From Bacteroidia bacterium (GTDB lineage: Bacteria; Bacteroidota; Bacteroidia; Bacteroidales; Paludibacteraceae), in contig SAAO01000009.1 in NCBI GenBank assembly GCA_009929375.1, positions 1 to 64,000 of the forward strand: 64,000 bases of DNA, read 5' to 3'. Of this stretch, positions 1 to 8,918 are shown piece after piece (positions within the stretch are counted from its first letter, which is position 1; each line of letters starts with the position of its first letter). The position numbers were made by a program, and so were the translations under genes. Below the pieces are notes generated by a model, which searched no databases, was not told where the DNA came from, and worked only from the letters and a program-made list of their open reading frames with translations.

Positions 1-556
1 TATCTATAAAGATACTGATTTCCAATGACTTATACAAATAAAAATAAGGTTATTTTTCTCACTATCAAAGAATTAACATAAAGATTAACGAACTATTGAA
101 ATATAAAAGTAATATATTTATTATGCAAGTGATTTGTTTGCTATCGTTGAAATATATTTTGATTTTTTATATATTTGATTTTTTTAAAGAGACATATTCT
201 AAAGAATTCTGTTTGAAATGTGATTTTGAGTTGCGTGTTGTTTGAGAAATAAGTTTCTCTTCAATAATTGTATTTGCTTATAATATTATTTTACGTCTGT
301 ATCTGTATTGTCTTGTTTTTTTAGTTGTTAAGTCAGAAAATAGAACTTGGATTCCGGTAGTTGTATTCTAAAACTATGGCTGCTTTTGTTTGTGATAATT
401 GTTTTTATGGCTGTATTTTAGAATAGTGTTTTATATGTATTGGCGGATATGTGTTCTTGTGTATGTGATGCTCTTAAATTATTTTGCATATGATATCAAT
501 TCATGCTTAATAAAAAATAAATATAAATAATAGCAGGCAAGGATAAAATAATTTAT
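1..556. other. AT-rich intergenic region without a gene
   Basis: I see no credible reading frame in this stretch. It is very AT-rich and probably holds the upstream regulatory region of the secreted protein gene that begins at 632. Bases 2-24, read on the minus strand, match 22 of 23 bases of the insertion-sequence leader at 8994-9016, so the left edge may hold a scrap of a related mobile element. Confidence 0.5.
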
Positions 557-564
557 TATCTTTG
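557..564 (+). promoter_or_regulatory. Bacteroidota-type -7 promoter element
   Basis: The octamer TATCTTTG fits the Bacteroidota primary sigma factor -7 consensus TAnnTTTG. It lies about 68 bases upstream of the likely start codon at 632. I do not see a clear TTTG -33 box. Confidence 0.5.
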
Positions 565-631
565 CACTTGTGGTTTAATAATAATCTTTTAATGAAGAAG
601 CTATTTAGTGTTAATTTTAAAATCAAATGTC

Positions 632-3556
632 ATGAAAATGAAAATTACCAATTTTTTAGTGGCGCTGTTGTTGTTCAGTGTTACCTTGAGTATGAGGGCG
701 CAGATACCTCAGGTAAGTGCAGAGGGTAACGATATCTGGTATTATATCCAGTGTTCGCCCCGAAATTCGGCTTTGCCAAATGCCAAGTGGCTTACAGGTG
801 CTCCCGATGCGGGTGAGTTGAGTGTGGCTGAATTTACACAAACTGATGCTCAACGTTGGAAAGTGGTTTCACATGGTGCTGGTTATGCACTTGTGAATAA
901 AGCAAATGGTACTTATATGAATACTGATCAGGTTTGGTCAGGTGCAGTGGCTACCTCTTTATTGTATGCTTCGACAGCTTTGCCTGCTACGGCTGTAAAA
1001 TTTGTTCCGAGTTTACTTTTGACCAATGGTGTTAATATCGTAGATATAGATACTCAGGTTGATGCTGCAAATAAAATTACTGATGCAAGTATGAAATTCA
1101 GTTTTTATTCGGCCGGAAGTAATATTTTTAAACCGATATCCTACAATGCTATTAATATTCACTCTTCTGTGAAATTCATGCTGGATAAGGATTTCCTTCG
1201 CGATGCGATTGAGCTCGTATCTACTACATTGAATAATAGTTCAGAGGGTTTCAATCCGGGACAATTTCAATCAGATGCTATTACGGGTATGCGTGAAGCG
1301 CTTGAAGCTGCTCAGGCTATCTATGATGATCCGGCTACAACTGTGGCTGAATATCATACTCAGACAGCAGAACTTTTGTCGATATTCGAAGGTTTTAAAT
1401 CGCAGGTTATATTACCTGAATTGAGCACTTCTACAGTTGAAAACTGGTATTTTATACAGGGAACACGTCCTGTAAATACTTATATGACAAGTCTTGGTGC
1501 CGGAGCAAAAGTTCGCGATGCAGCTGTAATTCCGGATGACACTCAATTGTGGAAACTTATAGGAAATCCAAACGGAGGTTTTTCATTACAAAACAAGGCT
1601 ACAGGTGAGTATATCAATACAGATGTGGCATCGGGTACTGAGTTTGTGACTCAGTCGAATATGCCTCAAAACGGATTGCGCTTTATTACCAGTACTTTTT
1701 CCACTAATAAAACAATACGTTTCTGGATTGAAAATGAAGTAGGTGTAACTCCTGATTTGCGTTTTCATGCCGGTAAGTCAGGTAATAGCTGGAATGCTAT
1801 GAACTGGACGGGGAATAAAGATGATAACTGTACATGGCTGTTTATGAGCTATACTGAGGCTCTCAGAGCTAATTTTGTGACAGTTCGTGATGCTGCCCGT
1901 GCTGAACTTAATGCTGCTGCAAAAGGCTCAATTATCGGACAGTATAATGAAGAAGTGTATAATGCTTACAAAGCAGTTATTGAAACTGCCGAAGCGATGG
2001 TTGTTGACGATATGACGGAACAGGAATGTTTGGATGCAGTTGAAATGCTTAAAACAGCTAAAGAAGCATTTGTATGTAATACCGATATCGCAACATTGCA
2101 ATCTCCAACGCCTGCTGCCACCGATTATTGGTTCCGTTTGGTAAATGCCGCAACTGCAGATTATGCCAAAAACAAAGCAATGTCATCTAATGGCAGAGAT
2201 GTAAATCAGAAGTATACATTTGAAAATGTGGTTGAAGGCTCAGATGCTCAGTTGTTCCGTTTTGAATTAAATGAATACGGAGCTTCGGTGAAAGCGATCG
2301 TAAATAAAGCCGGTGAAAGATTTGTGGGTGCTGATGGTATGATCCTGACAGAACCAACCGCTGGTGTTGAGTTTGCTGTGGAAGCATTGGATGGATTCTC
2401 ATTCAAAATTGTTCCAACAGGTTACGCTCCGCTTCATGCTCAGCAAAATGGGTCTCACATTGTGAACTGGAATTCAGGTGCAGGAAGTGCTTCTGCATGG
2501 AGAATTGTATTTGTAAAAGAAGAATCAAATATCGTTCATTTAGCTGCCCCGCGTACTGTTACTGTGGCTTCGTCAGATCCAACAAAAGGAACTGCTGTGA
2601 TCACCGGAACAAGCAATGTGATTGTAAATACTGATGTGAAGAAAGTATCGGTTACAGCTACAGCTAATAAAGGAATCTTCTTTACCGGCTGGACCAATGC
2701 GGCAGGTGATACTGTAAGTAAAGCTAATCCTTATATCTATACAGGTGAGTCGAATATTGAACTTACTGCGAATTTTGTGGATGGTTACTATAAAGCCATG
2801 ACACGTTTCTATTCAGCGGCAAGTCCAACAGTCCAACAGGAAGAACGTTATCTGGAGTCGGCTTACGCCATCGTGGGTGAATCAACTCAGACTATTTTCG
2901 AAAATGTAACAGTGAATCCTAATCCAATTGCAGAATCTGTAACTCCGGGTCAGGTAATTGGTGATGCATTGCTTGATTATACATCAACCAAAATAGAAAT
3001 ACCTGCTGGTACAACTTCATTTGATTTCAAAGCCGTAGGTCGCAATACAGATGCTACAGTGGAAGATCTTCAATGGACACAGCAGATTGCCTTTATCGAC
3101 TGGAATCAGGATTTTGATTTCGTAGATGCAGGTGAAATCAGTTCGAAGAATGCTGAAACGGCTTATGATACCACGCTTGTTGATCCTAAAGGTTATACGC
3201 GAACCATTCAGATTCCTGCTCAGCTTCCCGAAGGTTACTATCGTATGCGTGTGGTTTATCACGAGCCTGTATCGGGTGGCGATAACTGGGGTGTTTCTAT
3301 CTGGACAACCGGTAAAATCCGCAATGGTGTGGCTTACGACTTCGAGATTAAATACGGATCTCCTAATGCTGTAGAAAATACTTATGTGCCTCAGCTGAAA
3401 GTGCGTGTTGTGAATTCGGTAATCGTAGTGGATGGTATTGAAAGCTTTGAGCTTTATAATATAACCGGACAAAAACTACAGACCAACCGCCCTGTTCGTA
3501 CAGGTATTTATCTGGTGAAATCCGGCGATAAAGTGCAGAAAGTATTTGTAAGATAA
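632..3556 (+). CDS. Large secreted multidomain protein with T9SS C-terminal sorting domain
   Basis: A 974-residue exported protein; its precise ligand is unknown. I chose ATG 632 because it gives a clean signal peptide (residues about 1-24, ending RAQ); a GTG at 608 in frame would add eight unlikely residues. Three related blocks begin WYYIQ, WYFIQ and YWFRL (about residues 30, 270 and 490) and contain NKANGTYMN/NKATGEYIN-like motifs, which resemble ricin-type or similar beta-trefoil modules. Helical FIVAR-like segments lie between them (about 190-260 and 405-480). A divergent InlB B-repeat-like module (FTGWTNAAGDTV) follows near 640-710, then a GEVED-like domain (about 720-900, ending GVAYDFEIKY). 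The last ~70 residues look like a type A T9SS sorting domain (LYNITGQKL, GIYLVKSGDKVQKVFVR). It is probably exported by T9SS and held at the surface or released, where it would bind polysaccharide or host or particle surfaces. The binding role is inference. Confidence 0.8.
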   Translation: MKMKITNFLVALLLFSVTLSMRAQIPQVSAEGNDIWYYIQCSPRNSALPNAKWLTGAPDAGELSVAEFTQTDAQRWKVVSHGAGYALVNKANGTYMNTDQVWSGAVATSLLYASTALPATAVKFVPSLLLTNGVNIVDIDTQVDAANKITDASMKFSFYSAGSNIFKPISYNAINIHSSVKFMLDKDFLRDAIELVSTTLNNSSEGFNPGQFQSDAITGMREALEAAQAIYDDPATTVAEYHTQTAELLSIFEGFKSQVILPELSTSTVENWYFIQGTRPVNTYMTSLGAGAKVRDAAVIPDDTQLWKLIGNPNGGFSLQNKATGEYINTDVASGTEFVTQSNMPQNGLRFITSTFSTNKTIRFWIENEVGVTPDLRFHAGKSGNSWNAMNWTGNKDDNCTWLFMSYTEALRANFVTVRDAARAELNAAAKGSIIGQYNEEVYNAYKAVIETAEAMVVDDMTEQECLDAVEMLKTAKEAFVCNTDIATLQSPTPAATDYWFRLVNAATADYAKNKAMSSNGRDVNQKYTFENVVEGSDAQLFRFELNEYGASVKAIVNKAGERFVGADGMILTEPTAGVEFAVEALDGFSFKIVPTGYAPLHAQQNGSHIVNWNSGAGSASAWRIVFVKEESNIVHLAAPRTVTVASSDPTKGTAVITGTSNVIVNTDVKKVSVTATANKGIFFTGWTNAAGDTVSKANPYIYTGESNIELTANFVDGYYKAMTRFYSAASPTVQQEERYLESAYAIVGESTQTIFENVTVNPNPIAESVTPGQVIGDALLDYTSTKIEIPAGTTSFDFKAVGRNTDATVEDLQWTQQIAFIDWNQDFDFVDAGEISSKNAETAYDTTLVDPKGYTRTIQIPAQLPEGYYRMRVVYHEPVSGGDNWGVSIWTTGKIRNGVAYDFEIKYGSPNAVENTYVPQLKVRVVNSVIVVDGIESFELYNITGQKLQTNRPVRTGIYLVKSGDKVQKVFVR

Positions 3557-3580
3557 TTCTTCACAGAATATTGTTTCATG

Positions 3581-3612
3581 AAAAGAGGATGACGTAAGTT
3601 GTCCTCTTTTTT
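3581..3612 (+). terminator. Rho-independent terminator
   Basis: The stem AAAAGAGGA (3581-3589) pairs with TCCTCTTTT (3602-3610) and runs into a T tract, 25 bases after the stop codon of the secreted protein gene. Confidence 0.85.
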
Positions 3613-3707
3613 TTAATGTATTAAACCTTAAAATTCAAACTCAGATATAGTAGGTTAACATTTAGAAAAGAAATTTGGTAAAATAGTTTTTTTTAAAATA
3701 TATTTTT

Positions 3708-3715
3708 TATTTTTG
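3708..3715 (+). promoter_or_regulatory. Candidate -7 element for the lipoprotein gene
   Basis: The octamer TATTTTTG matches TAnnTTTG. It would give a leader of about 160 bases before the start at 3884. The surrounding sequence is so T-rich that chance is a real alternative. Confidence 0.35.
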
Positions 3716-3883
3716 TATCAATTATATTGTTGTTTAATATAATTGACACATTTCAGATGTTTCTCCAGTATAAATATTTTATTTTAACTTTAAAGTAGTA
3801 AATCTACAAATACTACCATTCATTCTCTGAGGATTTCAAACCAAAATATGTTTCTAATTTGTCACTATTTAATTAATTTTATT

Positions 3884-5044
3884 ATGAAAAAACTTAAATT
3901 TTTACCATTAATTGCTTGTGTTGCTTTATTTGCACTTTCGAGCTGCGAGAAAGATGTGGTTTCTACGCCTGTGACAGTGGGTTTGATACCCAGTGCTCAA
4001 ATTGTGGGAAATGTAAACGCAGAATTGAATTTGCAAACTGCAGGTTTAGAAGTTGTTCCAAGTGGCACTATGCTACTTGTGGAAGTGTTTTATGCAGATA
4101 TTAACCCAGCTGCCACCAATGGTAAATGGGCTGACACTGTGACTGTAGCCTCGGATGGAAAATACTCAGTTTCCGTTCCTTCCGATGCAGGGGGTGTAAA
4201 TGTGAACATTACTCCATTTCCATTTGAAGCCGAGCAAGTTCAGGCTTATGGGGCATTTTATAAAGTACTTAAAAAAACTTATACTTGTGCCCCTGCAATT
4301 ATTGCCATTCGTTCAGGGCAAACAATGACAAAAGATTTTACTTTCGTTGCATCTAATGTTCCTTCTTTTGTGGATTTAGTGAATTTGTCAGGCAAATGTG
4401 AAGCAAATCTGAATGCCGAACAACCTGGTCTCGAAAATGTGCCTGATGGAACTGTCATCAATTTTTTTACTTCCGATTGGAAGGATTCGGTGATAGTGGC
4501 TAATGGAAATTATTCGATAAACATGCCTAATAAAACAGTGAACTACAAAGCTCAATTTACTTACGCAAAAAGAGTTTGGGTGGTAAATAGCGATTTTGCA
4601 CAATCGAGCTATCAGAACATCAATCATAAATTTAAATTGAATGGCTCGTTCTCACCAGCAGGAAGCACAAATACTTTAGATTTATCTTTTGGTGAGGGCA
4701 CTGACCTGACAGTAGATCCACATCCTAATACCACAATTTTGTCTGGAACGGCTACTGCTGACCTTGATCTGACGACAGCTGGATTAGAAAATATGCCTGA
4801 TGGAACAAGAATTTATTTTTCAACTGGAACTTGGGGGGCAACAGCCATTGTATCAAGCGGAAAATATACAGTTTCCATTCCACGTTATGTTGACATTAAC
4901 AGCCCTACCAGCGTAGCCTATAACATTAGTTTTAATGCGAACAGGAAAACGACCACAGAAACTAAGGTATATAACTTTAATGCAAGTGGTTCAACTTCAA
5001 CCGTGTCGGCTGCCACTAAAACATTGAACATTACAGCCAATTAG
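3884..5044 (+). CDS. Lipoprotein with three homologous beta-sandwich-like repeats
   Basis: A 386-residue lipoprotein. ATG 3884 is preferred over the upstream in-frame ATG at 3848 because it begins a standard lipoprotein signal (MKKLKFLPLIACVALFALSS then Cys21, an LSSC lipobox). The mature part carries three copies of one module, at about residues 40-130, 165-245 and 280-370. Each has a GLExxPxGT turn, a later W or K-W-A-D/W-K-D strand and a GxYSVxxP ending. The pattern resembles carboxypeptidase-regulatory-like or other surface beta domains, but I do not recognise the family. The following barrel gene is separated by 95 bases with a hairpin, so the two may be co-transcribed and form a surface lipoprotein/outer-membrane pair. 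Function is unknown; a structural or ligand-binding role is only inferred. Confidence 0.7.
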   Translation: MKKLKFLPLIACVALFALSSCEKDVVSTPVTVGLIPSAQIVGNVNAELNLQTAGLEVVPSGTMLLVEVFYADINPAATNGKWADTVTVASDGKYSVSVPSDAGGVNVNITPFPFEAEQVQAYGAFYKVLKKTYTCAPAIIAIRSGQTMTKDFTFVASNVPSFVDLVNLSGKCEANLNAEQPGLENVPDGTVINFFTSDWKDSVIVANGNYSINMPNKTVNYKAQFTYAKRVWVVNSDFAQSSYQNINHKFKLNGSFSPAGSTNTLDLSFGEGTDLTVDPHPNTTILSGTATADLDLTTAGLENMPDGTRIYFSTGTWGATAIVSSGKYTVSIPRYVDINSPTSVAYNISFNANRKTTTETKVYNFNASGSTSTVSAATKTLNITAN

Positions 5045-5065
5045 TAAGTTAAATATTTTCATCTT

Positions 5066-5109
5066 GTCGAGTGAATACTCAATCTAATTCTAATTGAGTT
5101 TCATTCGAC
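5066..5109 (+). promoter_or_regulatory. Intercistronic hairpin
   Basis: Bases 5066-5083 and 5092-5109 form a long imperfect stem (GTCGA, TGAA and ACTCAAT arms, with one G-U pair and one bulge). There is no T tract afterwards, so this is more likely an mRNA processing or stability element, or a weak attenuator, between the lipoprotein and barrel genes. Confidence 0.45.
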
Positions 5110-5139
5110 CATTTTGAAACCACATTAAATTTTTTAAAA

Positions 5140-6003
5140 ATGAAAACTAAAATATTATTTTTACTATGTGTGATGGTAGTGCTGGGTTCTGTAACTGTGC
5201 AAGCTCAAACTCCTACTGAAGGCGAAAAGTCAGTGAAAACAAAGCCGGATTTTTTACCCGAAGCAGGTAATTTTGGCATTGGGGCAGATGCTTCACCGCT
5301 ATTCAATTATATAGGCAATATGTTTAACAACACGGTAGGCAACACACTAAATCTCACCAATCCTGTGATTTATGGAAAGTATTTTCTAACTGATATGAAC
5401 GCCATCCGTGTGGTGGTTGGACTAAACAACAGTACCACCAAAGAAATGAAATATGCAAGAGATGATGCTGCATGGTTTGCCGATCCGTTGAGCAATAAAG
5501 AAGTCGTAGATTCAAAAAGAACGAATATAAATGATTACTTAGCTTCTGTGGCCATGCAGTATTTTGTAGGTAAAAGTAAGTTGAGGGGATTTTATGGATA
5601 TCAGATTTTGGGTGGTAAAGCTTCATCGAAATCGATGTACAAATACGGAAATCCAATGTCGAGTCTGAATCCTACTCCAAGTGCAGCTTATCCTTATACG
5701 CCTTCAGGCTCAAGATTATTAGAAACGATAAATTATTCGAATTTGTATGTTGGTTTGGGTGGAATTGCAGGCTTTGAATATTATATCGTACCTCGCTTAT
5801 GTGTGGGAGGTGAGGCAAGTATAAACTTTCTTTATACACGCAGTAAACAGATTTATACAAAATCGGAAGAAATGAATGGAACCAATGTCGCAAATGTGGA
5901 GAAAGCAATCTCTCCGGGTGGAAATCAATTCTCGGTAGAAACCGTTAGTTTTTCACCTGGACATATTCAAAATCTTGGGTTTTATGTAATGTTTCACTTT
6001 TAG
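5140..6003 (+). CDS. Outer-membrane beta-barrel protein
   Basis: A 287-residue protein with a signal peptide (residues about 1-22, cleavage after VQAQ). The mature chain has alternating amphipathic strands rich in aromatic residues (VIYGKYFLTD, AIRVVVGLNN, YLASVAMQYFVG, LRGFYGYQILGG, YVGLGGIAGFEYYIV) and ends in an FYVMFHF strand with a terminal Phe, as expected for a substrate of the BAM machinery. The gene follows the three-repeat lipoprotein by 95 bases and ends in a strong terminator, so the two probably form an operon. The barrel is short (8 to 12 strands by eye), of the kind often annotated as an OmpA/OmpW-like or porin-family protein. A specific substrate cannot be read from the sequence. 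Confidence 0.72.
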   Translation: MKTKILFLLCVMVVLGSVTVQAQTPTEGEKSVKTKPDFLPEAGNFGIGADASPLFNYIGNMFNNTVGNTLNLTNPVIYGKYFLTDMNAIRVVVGLNNSTTKEMKYARDDAAWFADPLSNKEVVDSKRTNINDYLASVAMQYFVGKSKLRGFYGYQILGGKASSKSMYKYGNPMSSLNPTPSAAYPYTPSGSRLLETINYSNLYVGLGGIAGFEYYIVPRLCVGGEASINFLYTRSKQIYTKSEEMNGTNVANVEKAISPGGNQFSVETVSFSPGHIQNLGFYVMFHF

Positions 6004-6028
6004 ATGATTTGTAGATATTTTCACAAGT

Positions 6029-6061
6029 AAAGGCTGTCTCAAAAAATTGACAGCCTTTTTT
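6029..6061 (+). terminator. Rho-independent terminator
   Basis: The stem AAAGGCTGTC (6029-6038) pairs with GACAGCCTTT (6049-6058) and is followed by T residues. It ends the barrel gene. The group II intron remnant starts immediately behind it. Confidence 0.9.
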
Positions 6062-6508
6062 GTATGTCGGGCATGGTACTAAGCTTACAGGATGAAAGTT
6101 TTTGTATGTGCCGAGTTGATAGGAAATATTAGCGATTGACAAGTGTGATGTGGGTTAATGCAAATCAGAAAGAAGTCATTGTTAAATCTGAAGTTTTTAC
6201 GAACAGAATTGAAATCGGCGTAGCCAAATCTGATATAAGGCTCATTTGAGAGGTCAACCGAGTAATGGATTGGGTGCGCCCGAAATTTAACCGTAACTCA
6301 AAGAGAGTAAATCAGGCAAAACGCAGTGAAAGTTTGGTGTCTTATCCCGAGAGGTTTTGTAAGGTGCACCAACAGTGCAAAACGTGCAGTGATGTAGGTT
6401 TATATTCTACAAGAAGTCAGCAGAGGACATAGTATTTTGTGCAGGAACAACACAGAAGAAGGTCTGAATCTTTTAATTTAAGGAGCATTTAGTTCAAAAT
6501 TTTAATTT

Positions 6509-7307
6509 ATGACGCAACAGCAAGAAATAATGTGCCAATATGACCTGTTTAATCAAATGGAACAGGATATTATTCGCCCTTTTGCCAAGAGTGAAGCCGG
6601 TATGTGGAGCTCAAGCGAAAAAGGCCTTGCAATTAAAAGAAGCAGGTGAACAACAATGAGCCTTAACCCACGATTTGATAGGAACGATATAGTGTCACAT
6701 CAAAATCAAACAAGCCAATAAACAGGTAGAACAGAACAAAGGCGTTGCAGGAATCGATCAAATGCCGGTAGGAGAATTTGCTGTATGGTATGCTGACAAT
6801 GGCGAAAATCTATTGAGTAAACTACACAACGGCACTTATGAGCCACAAGGAGTAAAACAAGTCGAAATTCCCAAGCTGAAGGGTGGCAAGCGCAATTGGG
6901 CATCCCTTCAGTAGCGGATAGGATAATCCAATAACTTATTGCTCAGGTTTTAAGTCCGATTTATGAGCGAAGGTTTTCTGACCACAGTTACGGTTTTCGC
7001 CCCAACCAGTGTGCTTCCCAAGCACTAAAGAATGGAAGTGAATATGTAGCGGACGGAAGAAGTATCGTTATAGATATGGACTTGAAAACAGTCTTTTGTG
7101 TTGTTAGTCATGATGGCCTAATGTGCAGACTATCAACAAGTATTAGTGAAAAAATGCTATTTGAAAAGCAGATGTGTTGAAACTTGGCAAAACTGGATAT
7201 TAGCTCTATCAGGTAAGGGTCATTGGTACAAGTTGTGCTGCCCACAATCACACCAAGCACTTAACAACAAGTGGTTTGTGGAAGTAGAACTATACAACCT
7301 CACATAA
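6509..7307 (+). pseudogene. ltrA: Broken group II intron reverse transcriptase/maturase
   Basis: The normal product is the intron-encoded reverse transcriptase and maturase. ATG 6509 opens a short frame that stops after about 45 codons. The RT homology resumes in another frame with VAGIDQMPVGEF, GTYEPQGVKQVEIPKLKGGK and, after further stops or shifts, NQCASQALKNGSEYVADGR-like and IVIDMDLK-like pieces. Sequence then jumps to a C-terminal maturase-like segment, SGKGHWYKLCCPQSHQALNN, ending at the stop at 7305-7307. The YADD-containing catalytic core and most of the maturase domain are missing, which indicates an internal deletion plus several point disruptions. The frame is therefore non-functional. 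Confidence 0.75.
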
Positions 7308-7339
7308 AATTACGAGAAGTTTAAAAGAATTAAAAGAAA

Positions 7340-7370
7340 CCGCCGTGTGCGAAAGCATGCACGGTGGTGT
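7340..7370 (+). ncRNA. Group II intron domain V hairpin
   Basis: The arms CCGCCGTG and CACGGTGG pair with one G-U wobble; a two-base bulge follows, and the stem closes as TGC-GAAA-GCA. A 34-base GNRA-capped hairpin just ahead of the 3' end is the hallmark of domain V. The GTGTGAG that follows fits the junction to domain VI. Confidence 0.7.
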
Positions 7371-7571
7371 GAGGGCGGGGGAGTAATCGCTCTACCTACA
7401 CGATTTTTTAAAATTGCTGTGTTTTATAACTTTCGGATATATTGCTTAAAAACTGTTTCAACAGCTTTTCGTTTTTCAATGAAATGAAAATTATTTATTA
7501 TTTTTACTCTCGAAATTCAATTTATTTATCAAGTCTCTTTTTTTTGAATTTATAGAAAAATCCTAATAATA

Positions 7572-8828
7572 ATGGCTGATTCTCGAAATAAATTAGATGT
7601 ACATGATTTGAAGCCCGTGATTGATGACGTGTTGCAATTGCGATGCGAGCCTTTGCCAGTGGTTAGGATGGCTTTTGTAGGTTTAGGCAAGCGCGGTAAA
7701 CAGTCGTTTCAGCATTTTTTATACATCGATGGAGTTGAGGTGAAAGCTTTGTGTGATATCTACTCTTCTAATCTGGATGAAATGCAAAAGCTGCTCCAAA
7801 ACTTTAATAAGGCTCAGGCCGATTTGTATGTACAACCTGAGGATTGGAAATCTGTTTGTGAGCGCGACGATATTGACCTTATATATATATGTACAGATAG
7901 GAGTAAGCATGCTGAAATTGCTGTGTATGCCATGAAGAACAATAAGCATGTGGCTATTGAAGTGCCTGCGGCAAATACTCTGGAGGAATGTTGGGAGCTT
8001 GTGAATACAGCAGAGCAAACCCGTAAACATTGTATAATGCTCGAAAATTGCTGTTACGACTATGATGAACTAGCATTGCTGAATTTGAGTAGGTCTGGTT
8101 TCTTTGGAGAAATTGTACATGTCGAGGGAGCTTATATTCATGATTTGCGTTTTCTTGATTTCGAAAATAAGGCTCATTATCTCGACTTGTGGAAAATGAA
8201 TGGCAATCCGTATCCAACGCATGGGCTGGGTCCGCTGTGTCAGTTGTTGGGCATTCATCGTGGCGATAAGCTTCAAAGCATAGTTTCCGTTTCATCCGGA
8301 CAGTTCAACTATCCGGAAAAGTACGATGCTGACAATTCTTCTCTTACTTTAGGAAATATAAATACTTCGATAATCAAGACTTATAAAGGAAAAACTATTG
8401 TTTTGCAACACGATGTGTCAAGTCCGAGGCCTTATACCCGAAACTATTTGTTGAGTGGGAGCAGGGCTTATGCCGAAAAACGTAATGAATTGAGGATTGC
8501 TGTGTCCGAAAATCCCAGTGTGTATTTATCGGCAGATGAAACCGCTATGCTTATGGCTGAGAATGAGCACTGCTTTTATAAACAGAAAGGTGAGTTGGCG
8601 CGTAAAGTAGGAGCGCATGGGGGGATGGACTTTATTATGGATTATCGGCTTATTTATTGTCTGCAGAATGGTTTGCCACTCGATATGGATGTGTACGATG
8701 CGGTTGAGTGGTCGTGTGTAGTTGATTTGTCGGCCCGGTCGGTTGTTGGAGGTTCTGCTGCAATCGAATTCCCCGATTTTACAAGAGGCCGTTGGGATAA
8801 GTTACGAAAACTTGAATTCTTTCAATAA
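7572..8828 (+). CDS. Gfo/Idh/MocA-fold protein, probable GH109-type glycosidase
   Basis: A 418-residue protein with an N-terminal Rossmann fold: the dinucleotide loop is GLGKRG (about residues 37-42), with CDIYS at the end of the second strand. The motif GNPYPTHGLGP (about residues 212-222) and the later HGGMDFIMDYRL are features I associate with GH109 enzymes, which use tightly bound NAD+ to hydrolyse alpha-N-acetylgalactosaminides by oxidation, elimination and re-reduction. Other Gfo/Idh/MocA dehydrogenases remain possible. Unlike many GH109 proteins it has no obvious signal peptide or Tat motif (it starts MADSRNKLDVHDLK), so it may act in the cytoplasm. It is monocistronic, with the group II intron remnant upstream and a bidirectional terminator downstream. 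Confidence 0.7.
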   Translation: MADSRNKLDVHDLKPVIDDVLQLRCEPLPVVRMAFVGLGKRGKQSFQHFLYIDGVEVKALCDIYSSNLDEMQKLLQNFNKAQADLYVQPEDWKSVCERDDIDLIYICTDRSKHAEIAVYAMKNNKHVAIEVPAANTLEECWELVNTAEQTRKHCIMLENCCYDYDELALLNLSRSGFFGEIVHVEGAYIHDLRFLDFENKAHYLDLWKMNGNPYPTHGLGPLCQLLGIHRGDKLQSIVSVSSGQFNYPEKYDADNSSLTLGNINTSIIKTYKGKTIVLQHDVSSPRPYTRNYLLSGSRAYAEKRNELRIAVSENPSVYLSADETAMLMAENEHCFYKQKGELARKVGAHGGMDFIMDYRLIYCLQNGLPLDMDVYDAVEWSCVVDLSARSVVGGSAAIEFPDFTRGRWDKLRKLEFFQ

Positions 8829-8829
8829 A

Positions 8830-8865
8830 AAAAGTGAATCTCAATTTACTGTCAGATTCACTTTT
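8830..8865. terminator. Bidirectional terminator between convergent genes
   Basis: AAAAGTGAATCT (8830-8841) pairs with AGATTCACTTTT (8854-8865). It serves the GH109-like gene on the plus strand and, before the insertion sequence arrived, the glycine-rich membrane protein gene on the minus strand, whose original stop codon lies at 8864-8866. Confidence 0.85.
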
Positions 8866-8911
8866 AATGGGTAATAGTATTTTGTTTGTGACGGAATTTT
8901 ATAAAGGCGTA

Positions 8912-8918
8912 AACAATA
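8912..8918. repeat. Target site duplication, left copy
   Basis: AACAATA lies immediately before the left inverted repeat of the insertion sequence. The same seven bases follow its right end at 10286-10292. Confidence 0.85.

Larger units (their letters stand above)
6062..7404 (+). mobile_element. Degenerate group II intron
   Basis: This stretch has the organisation of a bacterial group II intron but is clearly decayed. The 5' boundary is placed behind the terminator T tract at a GTATGTC that resembles the GUGYG start; this is approximate. Domain-I-like blocks follow (ACAGGATGAAAG, GTGCCGAGTTGATAGGAA, GCAAATCAG), then a region with AAGTCAGCAGAGGACATAGT that resembles the segment ahead of the open reading frame in domain IV. 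A broken reverse transcriptase frame lies at 6509-7307. A domain-V-like hairpin with a GAAA tetraloop lies at 7340-7370, and a 3' end like CTACCTACACGAT at about 7392-7404. At about 1.34 kb it is far shorter than intact elements with an intron-encoded protein (2-3 kb). The loss lies mainly between the RT core and the C-terminus. It is unlikely to be mobile on its own; splicing is uncertain. Confidence 0.75.

Noticed and set aside
1-607. Intact second copy of the insertion sequence at the left edge
   Set aside because: Only 23 bases match, and similarity ends on the side where the element's end should continue, so no intact copy lies inside the window.
6706-6903. Minus-strand frame of 65 codons
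   Set aside because: It is the reverse of the decayed intron reverse transcriptase and has no protein-like features.
7572-8828. Plain inositol or glucose dehydrogenase
   Set aside because: The fold is shared, but the THGLGP and HGGMDFIMDYRL motifs fit the GH109-type group better; kept as an alternative in the annotation.
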